NCBI GenBank assembly: GCA_902522895.1
Contig: CABYXD010000004.1
Span: 1 to 35,874 of the forward strand
Length of the DNA stretch: 35,874 nt
Origin: an uncultured Pelagibacteraceae bacterium
GTDB taxonomy: Bacteria > Pseudomonadota > Alphaproteobacteria > Pelagibacterales > Pelagibacteraceae
Direction: 5' to 3'
Part shown: one piece after another, positions 24,519-34,251 of the stretch
Position numbering within the stretch: the stretch's first letter is position 1
How the letters are laid out: each line of letters begins with the position of its first letter
Notes under the pieces: model-generated
What the model was told of the DNA's origin: nothing
Seen by the model: only the letters and a program-made list of their open reading frames with translations
Database searches by the model: none
Program-made: the position numbers and the translations under genes

Positions 24519-25079
24519 TTATATTTTTTTTATGTATTCTAAATTTCTAGTATCAACAATAATTTTATCACCAGCTTCAATAAATGGAGGAACTTGAATA
24601 TTCAGTCCATTATCAAGTTTTGCTGGTTTATAAGATGATGAAACTGTTTGGCCCTTTAATGCAACATCTGTTGTATCAACTATACAATTTACTTGATTTG
24701 GTAAATCTACAGAAATGGGCAAATCATTATAAAAACTAACTGAAACTTCTAAGTTTTCGGTTAATAATTTTCCTTTATCACCTATAATATCTTTTTTTAT
24801 TTCAATTTGATCAAATGTCTTAGGGTTCATAAAAAAATAATTTTTTTCATCTTCGTAAAGAAAATTAAATTTAGTTTCTTCTAATGAAGCTTTTTCAACA
24901 GATTCACTTGATCTAAATCTCTCATTAATCTTTGTATTTTTGTTCATACTTTTCATTTCAACTTGAGCAAAAGCTCCGCCTTTTCCGGGTTTAACATGTT
25001 GAGTTTTCAGAACTTGCCATAAGTCATTTTTGTATTCTAAAAGCATTCCAACTCTTATTTCACTAGCATTTAATTTCAT
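24519..25079 (-). CDS. efp: Elongation factor P
   Basis: Full-length EF-P, 186 residues, which binds between the ribosomal P and E sites and relieves stalling at polyproline. Domain I carries KPGKGGAF with Lys33 at the tip, the position that is lysylated in E. coli-type EF-P (Lys34 there); domain III ends with the family signature PPFIEAGDKIIVDTRNLEYI. It overlaps thiE by 4 bases, giving translational coupling. No modifying enzyme (EpmA/EpmB) lies in the window. Confidence 0.97.
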   Translation of the reverse strand: MKLNASEIRVGMLLEYKNDLWQVLKTQHVKPGKGGAFAQVEMKSMNKNTKINERFRSSESVEKASLEETKFNFLYEDEKNYFFMNPKTFDQIEIKKDIIGDKGKLLTENLEVSVSFYNDLPISVDLPNQVNCIVDTTDVALKGQTVSSSYKPAKLDNGLNIQVPPFIEAGDKIIVDTRNLEYIKKI

Positions 25080-25690
25080 TTTAATTTTTCAATCGCTTTA
25101 ACTGGTTTTAGTTTTTTATTATTCCAAATGTAGCCTGAGATAGCTAAAAAGTTTGCTTTATTCAATAGTAGTTTTTGATAATTATTAAAATTAATACCAC
25201 CAATAGCAACAATTGGAGTTTTTGTAATCTTTCTTGCTTTTTTAAGCAAATTAATTGAAGCCTTATATTTTACCCTTTTTGTTCTTGAAATATTGAAAGC
25301 TCCAAAAGCTAAATAATCAGCTTTATTTTTTATAGCAGCTTTTGCTAATTTTATTGAGTTATGACAGGTAATTCCTATTATTTTATTTCCAATTAATTTT
25401 CTAGCTTCTAAGATATTCATGTCTTTTTGACCTAAATGACAACCATCAGCATTTAATTTTTTTGTTAGATAAACATCATCATTTATTAAAAATTTAACAT
25501 TAAACTTTTTACATATCTTTTTAATTTTTTTTCCAATTATTAATTTTTTTTTGAAACTTTCTTTTTTTTGTCTTAGTTGAAAAAAACTAACTTTTTTTTG
25601 TTTAAGAACTTTATTTAAATCACTATAAAAAGATTTATTTATTTTTAATGGTGAAATGAGATATATAAATTTTTTTCTATTAATTCTCAA
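25076..25690 (-). CDS. thiE: Thiamine phosphate synthase-like protein
   Basis: A (beta/alpha)8 enzyme of 204 residues that should join HMP-diphosphate and HET-phosphate to make thiamine phosphate. Motifs in order: FFQLRQKK (diphosphate-binding), FLINDDVYL, DGCHLGQKDM, GITCHN, FGAFNISRTKR in place of the usual TxTK loop, and VAIGGIN phosphate-binding. The substitution in the TK loop leaves some room for a TenI-like relative. It sits between fba and efp with overlaps of 11 and 4 bases. No TPP riboswitch is visible before it, so expression follows the glycolytic operon. Confidence 0.82.
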   Translation of the reverse strand: MRINRKKFIYLISPLKINKSFYSDLNKVLKQKKVSFFQLRQKKESFKKKLIIGKKIKKICKKFNVKFLINDDVYLTKKLNADGCHLGQKDMNILEARKLIGNKIIGITCHNSIKLAKAAIKNKADYLAFGAFNISRTKRVKYKASINLLKKARKITKTPIVAIGGINFNNYQKLLLNKANFLAISGYIWNNKKLKPVKAIEKLK

Positions 25691-26687
25691 GATCTTCAGA
25701 CCATTTTCCTTGAGCTGCTAGTGTGTTCATTTTAGCTCGGTGGTTAAAAATCTTTTGAGTGCCCTCAATATTTTTTATATCTTTTGACCAAAATTTTAAG
25801 GCACTTTGTTGAAGGGCTCGTCCATAAGAATAACTCATTATAAAATTAGTATTATTATACTTATTTATTAAATTTAAATTTTCAGTTGCCTCTATTTCCG
25901 ATTGGCCACCAGATAAAAAAGCAATTCCTGGTATCTCTGAGGGCACTGAATTTTTTAAACATTCCAAAGTTAATTTTGCTACCTCTTCATTTGAAATTTT
26001 ATCTTTAGACTTATTGCCAGCCAAGATCATATTGGGTTTGAGTATAATTCCTTTCAAATCAACTTTATGTAAATAAAGTTCATCAAAACATTTTTTGATT
26101 ACTTCTGAGGTTTTTTCATAGCAATCTTTTGATGAATGTTCACCATCCATCAAAACTTCTGGTTCAACTATTGGAACCATATTACATTCTTGAACTAATG
26201 CAGAATATCTTGCTAATGCATGAGCGTTAGCTTGTATTGAAAGTTTACTTGGAAAATCTTTAGATATACTATAAACGCCTCTCCATTTTGTAAATTTTGC
26301 ACCAAGCTTGTAATATTCTTGTAATCTTTCTCTTAATCCATCTAAGCCCTCAGTAATTTTTTCATCTGGTGAGCCTGCTAGAACTTTTGCACCCGTATCA
26401 ACTTTTATACCTGGAGCACAACCCTTATTTGAAATTAACTCTGGGATCTTATTTTTTTTTGATGAATTTTGTTTTATTGTTTCATCATATAAAATTACAC
26501 CTCCTATACAATCAGACATGCTCGATGCACTAAATAGAGTTTCTCTAAATAATAATCTATTTTCTGGGGTTGATGAAACATTTACACCATCTAATCTTTT
26601 GGTCATTGTTCCAGTACTTTCATCAGCAGCCAAAATTCCTTTGCCTTTTTCTAAAATTTTAAGTGCAATGTTATTTAACTCTGACAT
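25680..26687 (-). CDS. fba: Class I fructose-bisphosphate aldolase
   Basis: A 335-residue class I (Schiff-base) aldolase of the type related to eukaryotic aldolases, interconverting fructose-1,6-bisphosphate with DHAP and glyceraldehyde-3-phosphate. GILAADESTGTM (17-28) is the N-terminal signature, VEPEVLMDGEH gives Glu175 and Glu177, and Lys217 in GIILKPNM is the Schiff-base lysine (Lys229 of rabbit muscle aldolase). FLSGGQSE follows. It starts 1 base after pgk. Its use of no metal may be of value in a low-metal habitat, which is inference. Confidence 0.95.
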   Translation of the reverse strand: MSELNNIALKILEKGKGILAADESTGTMTKRLDGVNVSSTPENRLLFRETLFSASSMSDCIGGVILYDETIKQNSSKKNKIPELISNKGCAPGIKVDTGAKVLAGSPDEKITEGLDGLRERLQEYYKLGAKFTKWRGVYSISKDFPSKLSIQANAHALARYSALVQECNMVPIVEPEVLMDGEHSSKDCYEKTSEVIKKCFDELYLHKVDLKGIILKPNMILAGNKSKDKISNEEVAKLTLECLKNSVPSEIPGIAFLSGGQSEIEATENLNLINKYNNTNFIMSYSYGRALQQSALKFWSKDIKNIEGTQKIFNHRAKMNTLAAQGKWSEDLEN

Positions 26688-26688
26688 A

Positions 26689-27867
26689 TTATTTTAGAGC
26701 TTTTATACCAGGAAGTTCTTTACCTTCAAGATATTCCAAAAATGCACCACCAGCAGTTGAAACAAAATTGAAATCTTTAAAAGCATCAATTTTGTTTATT
26801 AAAGCTATTGTATCTCCACCTCCCACAACAGAAAAAATTGATTTGTTTTTATTTTTTTTAATAATTGCTTTTGCAATTTTGTAACTACCATTTGCAAAAT
26901 TTGGATTCTCAAAATAGCCTGCTGGACCATTCCATAAAACCGTTTCACTATTTTCTATAATGTCTTTAATTTTATTGATTGTTTTGGGTCCAATATCTAA
27001 GATTAAATCATCATCTTTTATGTTATTTATTTCTTTGACTTTTGACTTATCATCCATGTTTTTTCCAACCAAAACATCCTCTGGATAGGTAATTTTACAA
27101 GAGTAATTTTTTGAAGTTTTGAAAATTTCATTAATTATCATTTCACAATTTTCTTCTCTAATTGATTTGCCTATTTTGTTTCCTTTATAATTAATAATAT
27201 TATTTGCCATTGCTCCCACAATTATAATGTTATCAAATTTAGGTATTAAATTTTTAATTATCCCAATTTTTGATGAAATTTTTGACCCTCCAATAATACA
27301 TGTAATTGGTTTTTTAATTTCAGTTGTAACTTTTTTTAAAGCATTTATTTCTGTTTCTAATTGTAATCCAGCAAAAGAAGGTAAAAATTCTGTGATTTTA
27401 CACACGGATGCGTGAGCTCTATGAGAACAAGAAAATGCATCATTAACAAACAAATCAGCAAGTCCTGCTAAATGTTTTGCAAAAGTAGTATCATTTTTTT
27501 CTTCTTCTTCATAAAATCTAATATTTTCTAAAAAAACTATTTGATGATTAGGGTCTTTTAGTAAATTTTCCTTTTTTAAATTAAAAATATTATCATTAAT
27601 TATTTTAATTTTTTTGTTAATTTTTTTTTCTAAAATTTCACAAATTGGTTTAAGAGATAAATTTTTATTTATTTTTCCTTTTGGACGTCCTACATGTGAA
27701 ATTACTATTATTCGAGAATTTTTGTCCAGCAAAAATTTAATTATTGGTAGAATTTTATTTATTCTTGTTTGATCTATAATTACATCATTCTTCAAAGGAA
27801 CATTCAAATCTAATCTTAATAAAACTTTTTTTTGATTAAGATTTCCATGATCTTTAATATTATTCAT
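26689..27867 (-). CDS. pgk: Phosphoglycerate kinase
   Basis: A 392-residue PGK, the usual length. The N-terminal 3-PG-binding half has VLLRLDLNVPL, DQTRI and ISHVGRPKG; the C-terminal nucleotide half has GGSKISSK, LWNGPAGYFE and VGGGDT. Catalyses 1,3-bisphosphoglycerate + ADP to 3-phosphoglycerate + ATP. The start shares one base with the gap stop, so it is translationally coupled to its pathway partner. Confidence 0.97.
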   Translation of the reverse strand: MNNIKDHGNLNQKKVLLRLDLNVPLKNDVIIDQTRINKILPIIKFLLDKNSRIIVISHVGRPKGKINKNLSLKPICEILEKKINKKIKIINDNIFNLKKENLLKDPNHQIVFLENIRFYEEEEKNDTTFAKHLAGLADLFVNDAFSCSHRAHASVCKITEFLPSFAGLQLETEINALKKVTTEIKKPITCIIGGSKISSKIGIIKNLIPKFDNIIIVGAMANNIINYKGNKIGKSIREENCEMIINEIFKTSKNYSCKITYPEDVLVGKNMDDKSKVKEINNIKDDDLILDIGPKTINKIKDIIENSETVLWNGPAGYFENPNFANGSYKIAKAIIKKNKNKSIFSVVGGGDTIALINKIDAFKDFNFVSTAGGAFLEYLEGKELPGIKALK

Positions 27868-28874
27868 TAAGAAATTTTGTGAAGGTACTCTGCAATGTCA
27901 CACATTCTATTTGAAAAACCCCATTCATTATCATACCAGGCTGAAATTTTGCCCATATTTTTACCTACTACATTTGTTAAACTAGCATCAATAATTGATG
28001 AAGCGGGATTATGATTAAAATCTACAGAGACAAGTTTATCTTTTGTTACCTCAAGAATCTTTTTTTTATTTTTTTTACTAAAGTTTTCAAATGCTAAATT
28101 AATTTTCTCAATACTTAAATCCTTTTTTGTACAAAAAACCAATTCTATCAATGAAACATTTGGTGTTGGTACTCTCATTGCTATGCCTTCTAATTTTCCT
28201 TTAAGAGAAGGTATAATTTCACCAATCGCTTTTGAAGCACCTGTTGAGGTTGGAACAATAGATTGGCTGGCAGATCTAGCTCTTCTCGGATCTTTGTGAG
28301 AATTATCTAAAATTCTTTGATCACTTGTAAAAGCATGAATTGTTGTCATAAAACCTTTTTCAATTTCAAAATTTTCATTTAAAACATGAGCTACAGGTAC
28401 AAGACAATTTGTTGTACATGATGCAGCAGAAATAATGTTATCATCTTTTTTTAATTCAGACTGATTTACTCCAAAAACAATTGTTTTATCAGCATTTTTG
28501 CATGGAGCCGAAACAATTACTTTTTTTGCACCGTTATTTAAATGAGTTAATAATTTATCTTTAGAATTAAACTTACCTGTACATTCAAAAACATAATCAA
28601 CATCATACTTTTTCCATTTAATATTTTTTAAATCTTGCTCTTGACCGAAAGAAATTTTTTTTTTGTTGATAATTAGATGATTTTTATCAAAACCTATTTT
28701 AGCATTAAATTTTCCATGAATTGAATCGTATTTTATAAGGCCTGAACAAGCTTCAGAACTGGTTTTATTATTTATATGTTTAATTTCTATATTTTTATAA
28801 TTATTTTCAATTATAGAGCGAACAATCATTCTTCCAATTCTACCCATTCCATTAATTCCAACTTTTATCTTCAT
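27867..28874 (-). CDS. gap: Glyceraldehyde-3-phosphate dehydrogenase
   Basis: A 335-residue GAPDH. NAD-fold motif [10 protein letters not shown] (6-15), catalytic Cys153 in SAASCTTNC and His180 in TTIHAFT are intact, as is the C-terminal [11 protein letters not shown]. The strand-2 end reads HINN (34-37) where most NAD-dependent forms have IND; the Asp that normally holds the adenosine ribose is Asn37, so relaxed NAD/NADP use is possible. It overlaps tkt by 4 bases and pgk by 1. Confidence 0.96.
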   Translation of the reverse strand: MKIKVGINGMGRIGRMIVRSIIENNYKNIEIKHINNKTSSEACSGLIKYDSIHGKFNAKIGFDKNHLIINKKKISFGQEQDLKNIKWKKYDVDYVFECTGKFNSKDKLLTHLNNGAKKVIVSAPCKNADKTIVFGVNQSELKKDDNIISAASCTTNCLVPVAHVLNENFEIEKGFMTTIHAFTSDQRILDNSHKDPRRARSASQSIVPTSTGASKAIGEIIPSLKGKLEGIAMRVPTPNVSLIELVFCTKKDLSIEKINLAFENFSKKNKKKILEVTKDKLVSVDFNHNPASSIIDASLTNVVGKNMGKISAWYDNEWGFSNRMCDIAEYLHKIS

Positions 28875-30814
28875 AATTTTTCTTTGATCTTTTTAATTAT
28901 ACTTTTCGAATCTAATTCAAAGTGATCGTATATTTCTTTATATGGAGCACTTTTTCCAAAATTATTAATTCCAAAATTTAATCCATTAATGCCTGTATAT
29001 TTTTTCCAATAATCTGTTTCAGAGGCCTCTATAGACACAACAAGTTTAGTTTCACCCAATATTTTATTTTTATAGCCTTCACTTTGTTGATCAAATAATT
29101 CATGACAAGGCATTGATATTATTTTGGAATAAATACCATCTGTGGCTAATTTATGTCCAATATCAATTGCTAAACTAGTTTCAGATCCAGTTGCTATAAT
29201 TGATACAGCTATTTTGTTTCCAGTTCTTAAAATCTCGTAACCACCCACAGATGACTCATTTTTAGAAGAATTTTTTACTCTAATAGGATTAATTCCTTGT
29301 CTTGTTAAAGCTATTACGCTTGGAGTATTTTTATTTTCAAGAGCTAATTGCCAACATTCAAAAGTTTCTATCATGTCGGACGGTCTAAAGACATTTAAAT
29401 TTGGGATGGATCTTAAACTTGTCAATTGTTCTATTGGTTGGTGAGTTGGCCCATCTTCACCTAGCCCAATAGAGTCATGTGTAAATACATATATAACTCT
29501 TTGTTTCATCATTGCCGCCAATCTAATCGATGGTTTACAATAATCACTAAATATTAAAAAAGTGCCTCCGTAAGGAATTAAATTACTGTGAAGAGCGATA
29601 CCGTTCATTATTCCACACATCGCATGTTCTCTCACTCCATAATGAAGATAGTTTCCTGAAAAATTACCAGGTTTTATTTCTTTATGATCTTTAGTTTTTG
29701 TATTATTTGAGCCAGCTAAATCAGCTGAACCACCAATCAGATTTGGTAATTTGGCAACAATACTTAAAAACATTTCTGATGCCTTTCTTGTAGCGAGTGG
29801 TTTTGAATTTTTTATAAAATCATTTTTTGTTTTTTCTATTAAATTATTTAATGAGTTTAGATTTTTATAATTATTAAAAATTTCATTATATTTATTTGTA
29901 TTTTTTTTTACTTTTTGTTGAGCTTTTTCTCCGATATGTCTCCATTCACTTAATAATTCATTTGGAATTTTAAAAGGTTCGTAATTCCATTTTAATTTTT
30001 TTCTTACAAGTACTATTTCATCTTCACCTAAAGGACTTCCATGAGACGATGCTTTACCACTTTTATTTGGTGATCCATAACCAATAGTTGTTTTGCAAGA
30101 AATGGCTATTGGTTTTTTTGAGTTTTGAGCTTTTTTTAGAGCCTTAAATATTTCTTTATAATTATGACCATTGATTTTTATATAATCCCAACCATAACTT
30201 TTAAATCTCTTCTCGTAGTCATCAGAAACTGTTAAGTTAGTAGGTCCATCGATAGATATGGAATTATTATCAAAAAGTAATATTAAATTTTTAAGTTTAA
30301 GATGACCCGCTAAACTTAAAGCTTCGTGACTTATCCCTTCCATTAAACACCCATCACTGGCCAACACATAAGTTTTATGACTAATTTTATTTTTTCCAAA
30401 TTTTTTTTTTAAAATCTCTTCTGATATTGCGAAACCAACTGCATTTGATATTCCTTGGCCTAAAGGACCAGTGGTAGTCTCGATTCCAGTATTTGGATGA
30501 TATTCTGGATGGCCTGCACAGATAGAATCTAGCTGTCTAAAATTTTTTATATCATTTAATGAAACACTTTTATAACCTGTTAGATACAGAAGAGAATAAA
30601 GCAGCATGGATCCATGACCTGCAGAAAGAACAAATCTATCTCTATTTATCCAACTTGGATTCTTTGGATTAAAATTTAAAAAATCTTTAAAAAGAACAGT
30701 TAATACGTCAGCCATTCCCATTGGCATTCCAGGATGACCTGAATTTGCTTTTTGAACAGCATCAATTGACAAAAATCTAATGCAATTGGCCAATTCTTTA
30801 TAAAGTTTATTCAA
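28871..30814 (-). CDS. tkt: Transketolase
   Basis: A full-length TPP-dependent transketolase of 647 residues, moving two-carbon units between pentose-, triose- and hexose-phosphates. Visible motifs: [11 protein letters not shown] (23-33), [16 protein letters not shown], the TPP/Mg motif SDGCLMEG (153-160; the first Gly of the usual GDG is Ser) with FDNN further on, and GVREHAMCG plus [17 protein letters not shown] in the pyrimidine domain. It heads a tightly packed minus-strand operon through suhB and perhaps on to tRNA-fMet; the only room for a promoter is the 52-base divergent gap upstream. Confidence 0.97.
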   Translation of the reverse strand: MNKLYKELANCIRFLSIDAVQKANSGHPGMPMGMADVLTVLFKDFLNFNPKNPSWINRDRFVLSAGHGSMLLYSLLYLTGYKSVSLNDIKNFRQLDSICAGHPEYHPNTGIETTTGPLGQGISNAVGFAISEEILKKKFGKNKISHKTYVLASDGCLMEGISHEALSLAGHLKLKNLILLFDNNSISIDGPTNLTVSDDYEKRFKSYGWDYIKINGHNYKEIFKALKKAQNSKKPIAISCKTTIGYGSPNKSGKASSHGSPLGEDEIVLVRKKLKWNYEPFKIPNELLSEWRHIGEKAQQKVKKNTNKYNEIFNNYKNLNSLNNLIEKTKNDFIKNSKPLATRKASEMFLSIVAKLPNLIGGSADLAGSNNTKTKDHKEIKPGNFSGNYLHYGVREHAMCGIMNGIALHSNLIPYGGTFLIFSDYCKPSIRLAAMMKQRVIYVFTHDSIGLGEDGPTHQPIEQLTSLRSIPNLNVFRPSDMIETFECWQLALENKNTPSVIALTRQGINPIRVKNSSKNESSVGGYEILRTGNKIAVSIIATGSETSLAIDIGHKLATDGIYSKIISMPCHELFDQQSEGYKNKILGETKLVVSIEASETDYWKKYTGINGLNFGINNFGKSAPYKEIYDHFELDSKSIIKKIKEKL

Positions 30815-30866
30815 AAATTATCCTGTGTAGACTTAGAAGATTCTATTTAATATTATAAATATATAT

Positions 30867-31190
30867 ATGAATTCTGTTATCGAAAAAGAAAAAAAATTAA
30901 AATTAGCACTTACAAAGTTAAAAAACTTAAATTTAAAAAACCCAGATTTGCAGAATAACCTTGAAATTTTAAATTCAAACAAAAATCAATTAGAAATTGA
31001 AAAGGGAGAGTTAGAAGATAAGTATAAACTTTTAAATGAAGATTATAACAGTTTATCTAAAAGATTGGAAGAAATGCAAAATAAAGAAAAAATAGAACAA
31101 AAAAAACAGATTGAGTTTTCTGAAAAAATTGATGAATTAAATCAAGAAACAGATACTTTGTTAGAGGAAATTGATAAATGGCAAACGTAA
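30867..31190 (+). CDS. Coiled-coil protein upstream of zapA
   Basis: A 107-residue, strongly charged protein, nearly all coiled coil: heptad-like Leu/Ile spacing runs from about residue 5 to 103 (LNLKNPDLQNNLEILNSN, then a Glu/Lys-rich second half). No membrane segment or signal peptide. It overlaps zapA by 13 bases. Alphaproteobacteria often carry a small coiled-coil gene of this kind before zapA, so a role with ZapA at the FtsZ ring is plausible; no direct family motif was recognised. Confidence 0.7.
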   Translation: MNSVIEKEKKLKLALTKLKNLNLKNPDLQNNLEILNSNKNQLEIEKGELEDKYKLLNEDYNSLSKRLEEMQNKEKIEQKKQIEFSEKIDELNQETDTLLEEIDKWQT

Positions 31191-31621
31191 GTATTAAATT
31201 TAATGGAAAAGAATTTTTATTATCGTGTGACGATGGTCAAGAAGAACATCTAGAGGAACTATTAATACAAATAAATAAAAAATTTAATGAATTAAAAAAT
31301 GACCTTGGAAATTTGGGGGAAAATAAATTACTTTTAATAACAGCAGTTAAGGTAATGGATGAATATCACGAAACGAAAAAAAAAGTTGAACAAAAAAAAG
31401 CAGAGTTAAGAGATCTTTCAAATAAATTTAGAGAATTAAAAAATTTAGTTTATGATTATAGAGATAAAAAGGAAAACGAAATTAAAGATTTAAATGAAAG
31501 ACAAGTAAATTTGAAATTAGATATAGAAACCAATCAAAAAAATTATGAAAAACTAATTGATCAAGCTGCAGATGAAATTTCAAATTTTGTTGATAATGCA
31601 AACTCAGATAAATTATCTTAA
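31178..31621 (+). CDS. zapA: Cell division protein ZapA
   Basis: A 147-residue ZapA, the FtsZ-ring bundling protein. The N-terminal globular part has VSIKFNGKEFLLSCDDGQEEHL (residues 4-25) followed by the helix with LLLITAVKVMDEYHE; the C-terminal half (about 65-140) is a coiled coil, longer than in E. coli ZapA (109 residues). Start ATG lies inside the preceding gene. The next gene begins 9 bases after the stop, so there is no room for the 6S RNA gene that often lies here in other proteobacteria. Confidence 0.88.
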   Translation: MANVSIKFNGKEFLLSCDDGQEEHLEELLIQINKKFNELKNDLGNLGENKLLLITAVKVMDEYHETKKKVEQKKAELRDLSNKFRELKNLVYDYRDKKENEIKDLNERQVNLKLDIETNQKNYEKLIDQAADEISNFVDNANSDKLS

Positions 31622-31630
31622 AAAATTTTT

Positions 31631-32173
31631 GTGAATAAATCAGCAATAAGAAAAAAAATTTTTCAATTAAGAAAAAAAAAATATTTTAAAAGCGAATCCA
31701 TTAGTCCTGATAAAATTTTTAAATTTTTAGAAAGGAAAAAAATTAAAAAAAAAATTATAGGAGGCTATTATCCTTATAATTATGAAATTGACATTCTTAA
31801 TATATTAAAAAAGTTAGAAAAAAAAAATTATTTGATTTCACTTCCCAAGATAAATAAAAATAATAAAATGAATTTTTACCAATGGTCATTTAAAGATCCA
31901 CTCTCAATTAATGCTTTTGGTATTCCTGAGCCTTTACCAAAAAAAAAAGTTAATCCAGAAATATTGTTAATTCCAATTGTGGCTTATGACAAAGAATTAA
32001 ACAGACTTGGATATGGAGGCGGTTTTTATGATAGATATTTGTCTCAAGCTTTAAATCATAAAAAGATAATAAAAATTGGTTTAGGATTTTCATTTCAAAA
32101 AATTGATAAATTACCTACTAATCAATATGATCAAAAACTTGATTATGTAATAACTGAAAAAGATTTTATTTAA
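31631..32173 (+). CDS. 5-formyltetrahydrofolate cyclo-ligase
   Basis: A 180-residue enzyme converting 5-formyl-THF to 5,10-methenyl-THF with ATP. The signature NRLGYGGGFYDRYL lies about residues 124-137; the basic N-terminus (SAIRKKIFQLRKKK) and the GYYPYNYEID segment match the family. The GTG at 31631 is chosen as start because it gives the usual distance to the basic helix. It overlaps the next gene by one base. zapA-cyclo-ligase adjacency is common in proteobacteria. Confidence 0.92.
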   Translation: MNKSAIRKKIFQLRKKKYFKSESISPDKIFKFLERKKIKKKIIGGYYPYNYEIDILNILKKLEKKNYLISLPKINKNNKMNFYQWSFKDPLSINAFGIPEPLPKKKVNPEILLIPIVAYDKELNRLGYGGGFYDRYLSQALNHKKIIKIGLGFSFQKIDKLPTNQYDQKLDYVITEKDFI

Positions 32174-32979
32174 TGAGAATTTTATTTTTAGGAGACGTAG
32201 TTGGTATTTCAGGATGCTCTAAAATATTGAATAATTTAAAAGCAGAAATAGAAAAAAGAAATATTAATTTTGTAATAGTTAATGGAGAAAATTCAGATGA
32301 CACAGGTGTAGGTTTAACTAAAGAAATTTGTAATGATTTTTATAGTTGTGGAGTTAATGTAATTACAACTGGCAACCATGTTTGGGATCAAAAAGATATT
32401 ATGAGCTTTATAGAAAAAGAAAATAGACTTTTAAGGCCTCATAATCTTTTTGAATTATCACCAGGTAAAGGGTTTGAAATTTATGAAGCTTCTAATAATT
32501 TAAAGATTGGAGTATTGAATTTAATGGGAAATGTTTTTATGAAGAAATGTGATGATGTTTTTGAAGTATCAAGAAAATTTTTAAAAACTCATCAATTAAA
32601 AGAACATTATGATTTGTTAGTAGTGGATTTTCATGGCGAGATCACTAGTGAAAAAAATGCTATTGGTCATTTTTTTGATGGAAAAGCAACATTAGTTGTG
32701 GGAACACATACACATATACCCACCAATGATGCAAGAGTTTTAGAAAATGGAACAGCATACCAAACAGATGCAGGCATGTGTGGTGATTACAATTCAGTTA
32801 TTGGCATGAATAAAGAGAACTCAATTAACAGATTTTTGAAAGAAAATTCTTCAAAACACTTTCCTGCTAAAGGAGAAGCTACTTTAAGTGGAGTTATAGT
32901 TGATTGTGATGTAAAGACCGGACTAGCTAAAAATATAGAAAGTTATATTTTTGGAGCACAATTAAAAAATACTTTATAA
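32173..32979 (+). CDS. YmdB-like metallophosphoesterase (TIGR00282 family)
   Basis: A 268-residue calcineurin-like phosphoesterase. Metal ligands are visible: Asp8 in FLGDVVG, Glu39/Asn40 in VNGEN, Asn67/His68 in TTGNHVWD, then DFHGE and GTHTHIPT further on. TDAGMCGDYNSVIGM near the end is typical of the YmdB family, members of which hydrolyse 2',3'-cyclic nucleotides. It shares one base with the cyclo-ligase stop and is followed 3 bases later by yebC. Confidence 0.92.
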   Translation: MRILFLGDVVGISGCSKILNNLKAEIEKRNINFVIVNGENSDDTGVGLTKEICNDFYSCGVNVITTGNHVWDQKDIMSFIEKENRLLRPHNLFELSPGKGFEIYEASNNLKIGVLNLMGNVFMKKCDDVFEVSRKFLKTHQLKEHYDLLVVDFHGEITSEKNAIGHFFDGKATLVVGTHTHIPTNDARVLENGTAYQTDAGMCGDYNSVIGMNKENSINRFLKENSSKHFPAKGEATLSGVIVDCDVKTGLAKNIESYIFGAQLKNTL

Positions 32980-32982
32980 ATT

Positions 32983-33705
32983 ATGGCAGGACATTCACAT
33001 TGGGCTGGGATTAAACATAAAAAAGGTAAAGCTGATAAACAAAGATCAAAAATATTTTCTAAACTATCAAAAGAAATTACAGTTGCTGCAAAACTGGGAG
33101 ATAAAGATCCAGCAATGAATCCTAGATTAAGATCTGCAATTCAAGCTGCAAGATCTGCAAATATGCCAAAAGATAATATTGAAAGAGCTATTGATAAATC
33201 TTCGATAAATACAGAGTCAAATTTTGAAAATTTAAGATACGAGGGTTTTGGACCTGAAAAAGTAGCTGTAATTGTTGAAACTCTTACAGATAATAAAAAT
33301 AGAACTGCATCAAATGTAAGAACTATCTTTCAAAAAGCTGGAGGCAGTCTTGGAACGCAGGGTTCTGCTTCACATAATTTTAATCAAATAGGTATTATCA
33401 AAATAGATAAAAAAGAGATTTCAGATGAAGATGTATTTGAACTAGCTATTCATGCTGGCGCAGACGAATGCAAAACAAATAGTGATTTTCACGAAATTCA
33501 ATGCTCTGTAAATGAAATTTATAATGTAAAAAAAGAGTTAGAGAAAAAGATTAATAATTTCATATCAACAGAAATTGAATGGATACCGCTTAATAGTGTT
33601 GAAATTTCTAAAGAAAAAAATGAGGACCTAATTAATTTTCTTGAAACATTAGAAGAAGATGATGATGTGCAAAATATTTATTCCAATGCTGAATTTAGAA
33701 AGTAA
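32983..33705 (+). CDS. yebC: YebC/PmpR family protein
   Basis: A 240-residue YebC-family protein. The start MAGHSHWAGIKHKKGKADKQ is the family signature, followed by AKLGDKDPAMNPRLR, NMPKDNIERAI and GPEKVAVIVE. Family members have been described as transcriptional regulators and more recently as factors that help ribosomes at proline-rich stretches, which would fit with efp on the nearby operon. It stands directly before the RuvC-like gene, as in many bacteria. Confidence 0.96.
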   Translation: MAGHSHWAGIKHKKGKADKQRSKIFSKLSKEITVAAKLGDKDPAMNPRLRSAIQAARSANMPKDNIERAIDKSSINTESNFENLRYEGFGPEKVAVIVETLTDNKNRTASNVRTIFQKAGGSLGTQGSASHNFNQIGIIKIDKKEISDEDVFELAIHAGADECKTNSDFHEIQCSVNEIYNVKKELEKKINNFISTEIEWIPLNSVEISKEKNEDLINFLETLEEDDDVQNIYSNAEFRK

Positions 33706-33708
33706 GAT

Positions 33709-34200
33709 ATGTTAATTATTGGTATAGACCCTGGAATATCTGGATCAATTTGTTTTTTTGAGAACGGTAAAATACTTGAAGTTATTGAAATGCCAACAAT
33801 GACAGATGGAAAAAAAAATAAAAGACAAGTAAATGGGTCACAAATTTATAATGAAATTTTAAAAAAAACTAATAACAGCAAAAATAATATTAGAGTTATT
33901 ATTGAGCAGGTATCAGCAATGCCTGGCCAAGGAGTTACTAGCATGTTCAATTTTGGACAATCTTTTGGAATTTTAAAAGGTATATGTTCTGCAATGCAAT
34001 TACCAATGTATTTTGTTAGGCCTGCTAAATGGAAAAAATATTTTGGTTTGATAAATTCAGAGAAGGACGCAAGCAGAACAAAAGCAATAGAAATGTTTCC
34101 ATACTTTTCATCTCAGCTTTCCAAAAAAAAAGACTCGAATAAAGCCGATGCAATATTAATCGCCAGTTTTTATCACGAAACCTACAAATTAGAGGAATAA
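33709..34200 (+). CDS. ruvC: RuvC-like Holliday junction resolvase, phage-type
   Basis: A 163-residue RNase H-fold protein. Asp7 in IGIDPG, Glu66 in IIEQ and Asp147 in NKADA match RuvC catalytic positions, and the place yebC-ruvC is canonical. The middle differs from classical RuvC: EMPTM (27-31), KNKRQVNG (36-43), MPGQGVTSMFNFGQSFG (71-87) and PAKWKKYFGL (105-114) are marks of the RuvC-like group often found in phages and some alphaproteobacteria. Position 144, where the E. coli enzyme has an Asp (D138), is Asn; Asp142 may take over. ruvA and ruvB, which usually follow, are not in this cluster. Confidence 0.8.
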   Translation: MLIIGIDPGISGSICFFENGKILEVIEMPTMTDGKKNKRQVNGSQIYNEILKKTNNSKNNIRVIIEQVSAMPGQGVTSMFNFGQSFGILKGICSAMQLPMYFVRPAKWKKYFGLINSEKDASRTKAIEMFPYFSSQLSKKKDSNKADAILIASFYHETYKLEE

Positions 34201-34251
34201 TCTAAAGAATTTAAGCCAAATTCATGACACAATTAAGTGTGAGAAGGCATT

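Noticed and set aside
25691-26700. TPP riboswitch before thiE
   Set aside because: thiE overlaps the end of the aldolase gene and no TPP aptamer motifs were seen.
31622-31630. 6S RNA gene after zapA, a common location in proteobacteria
   Set aside because: Only 9 bases separate zapA from the cyclo-ligase gene.
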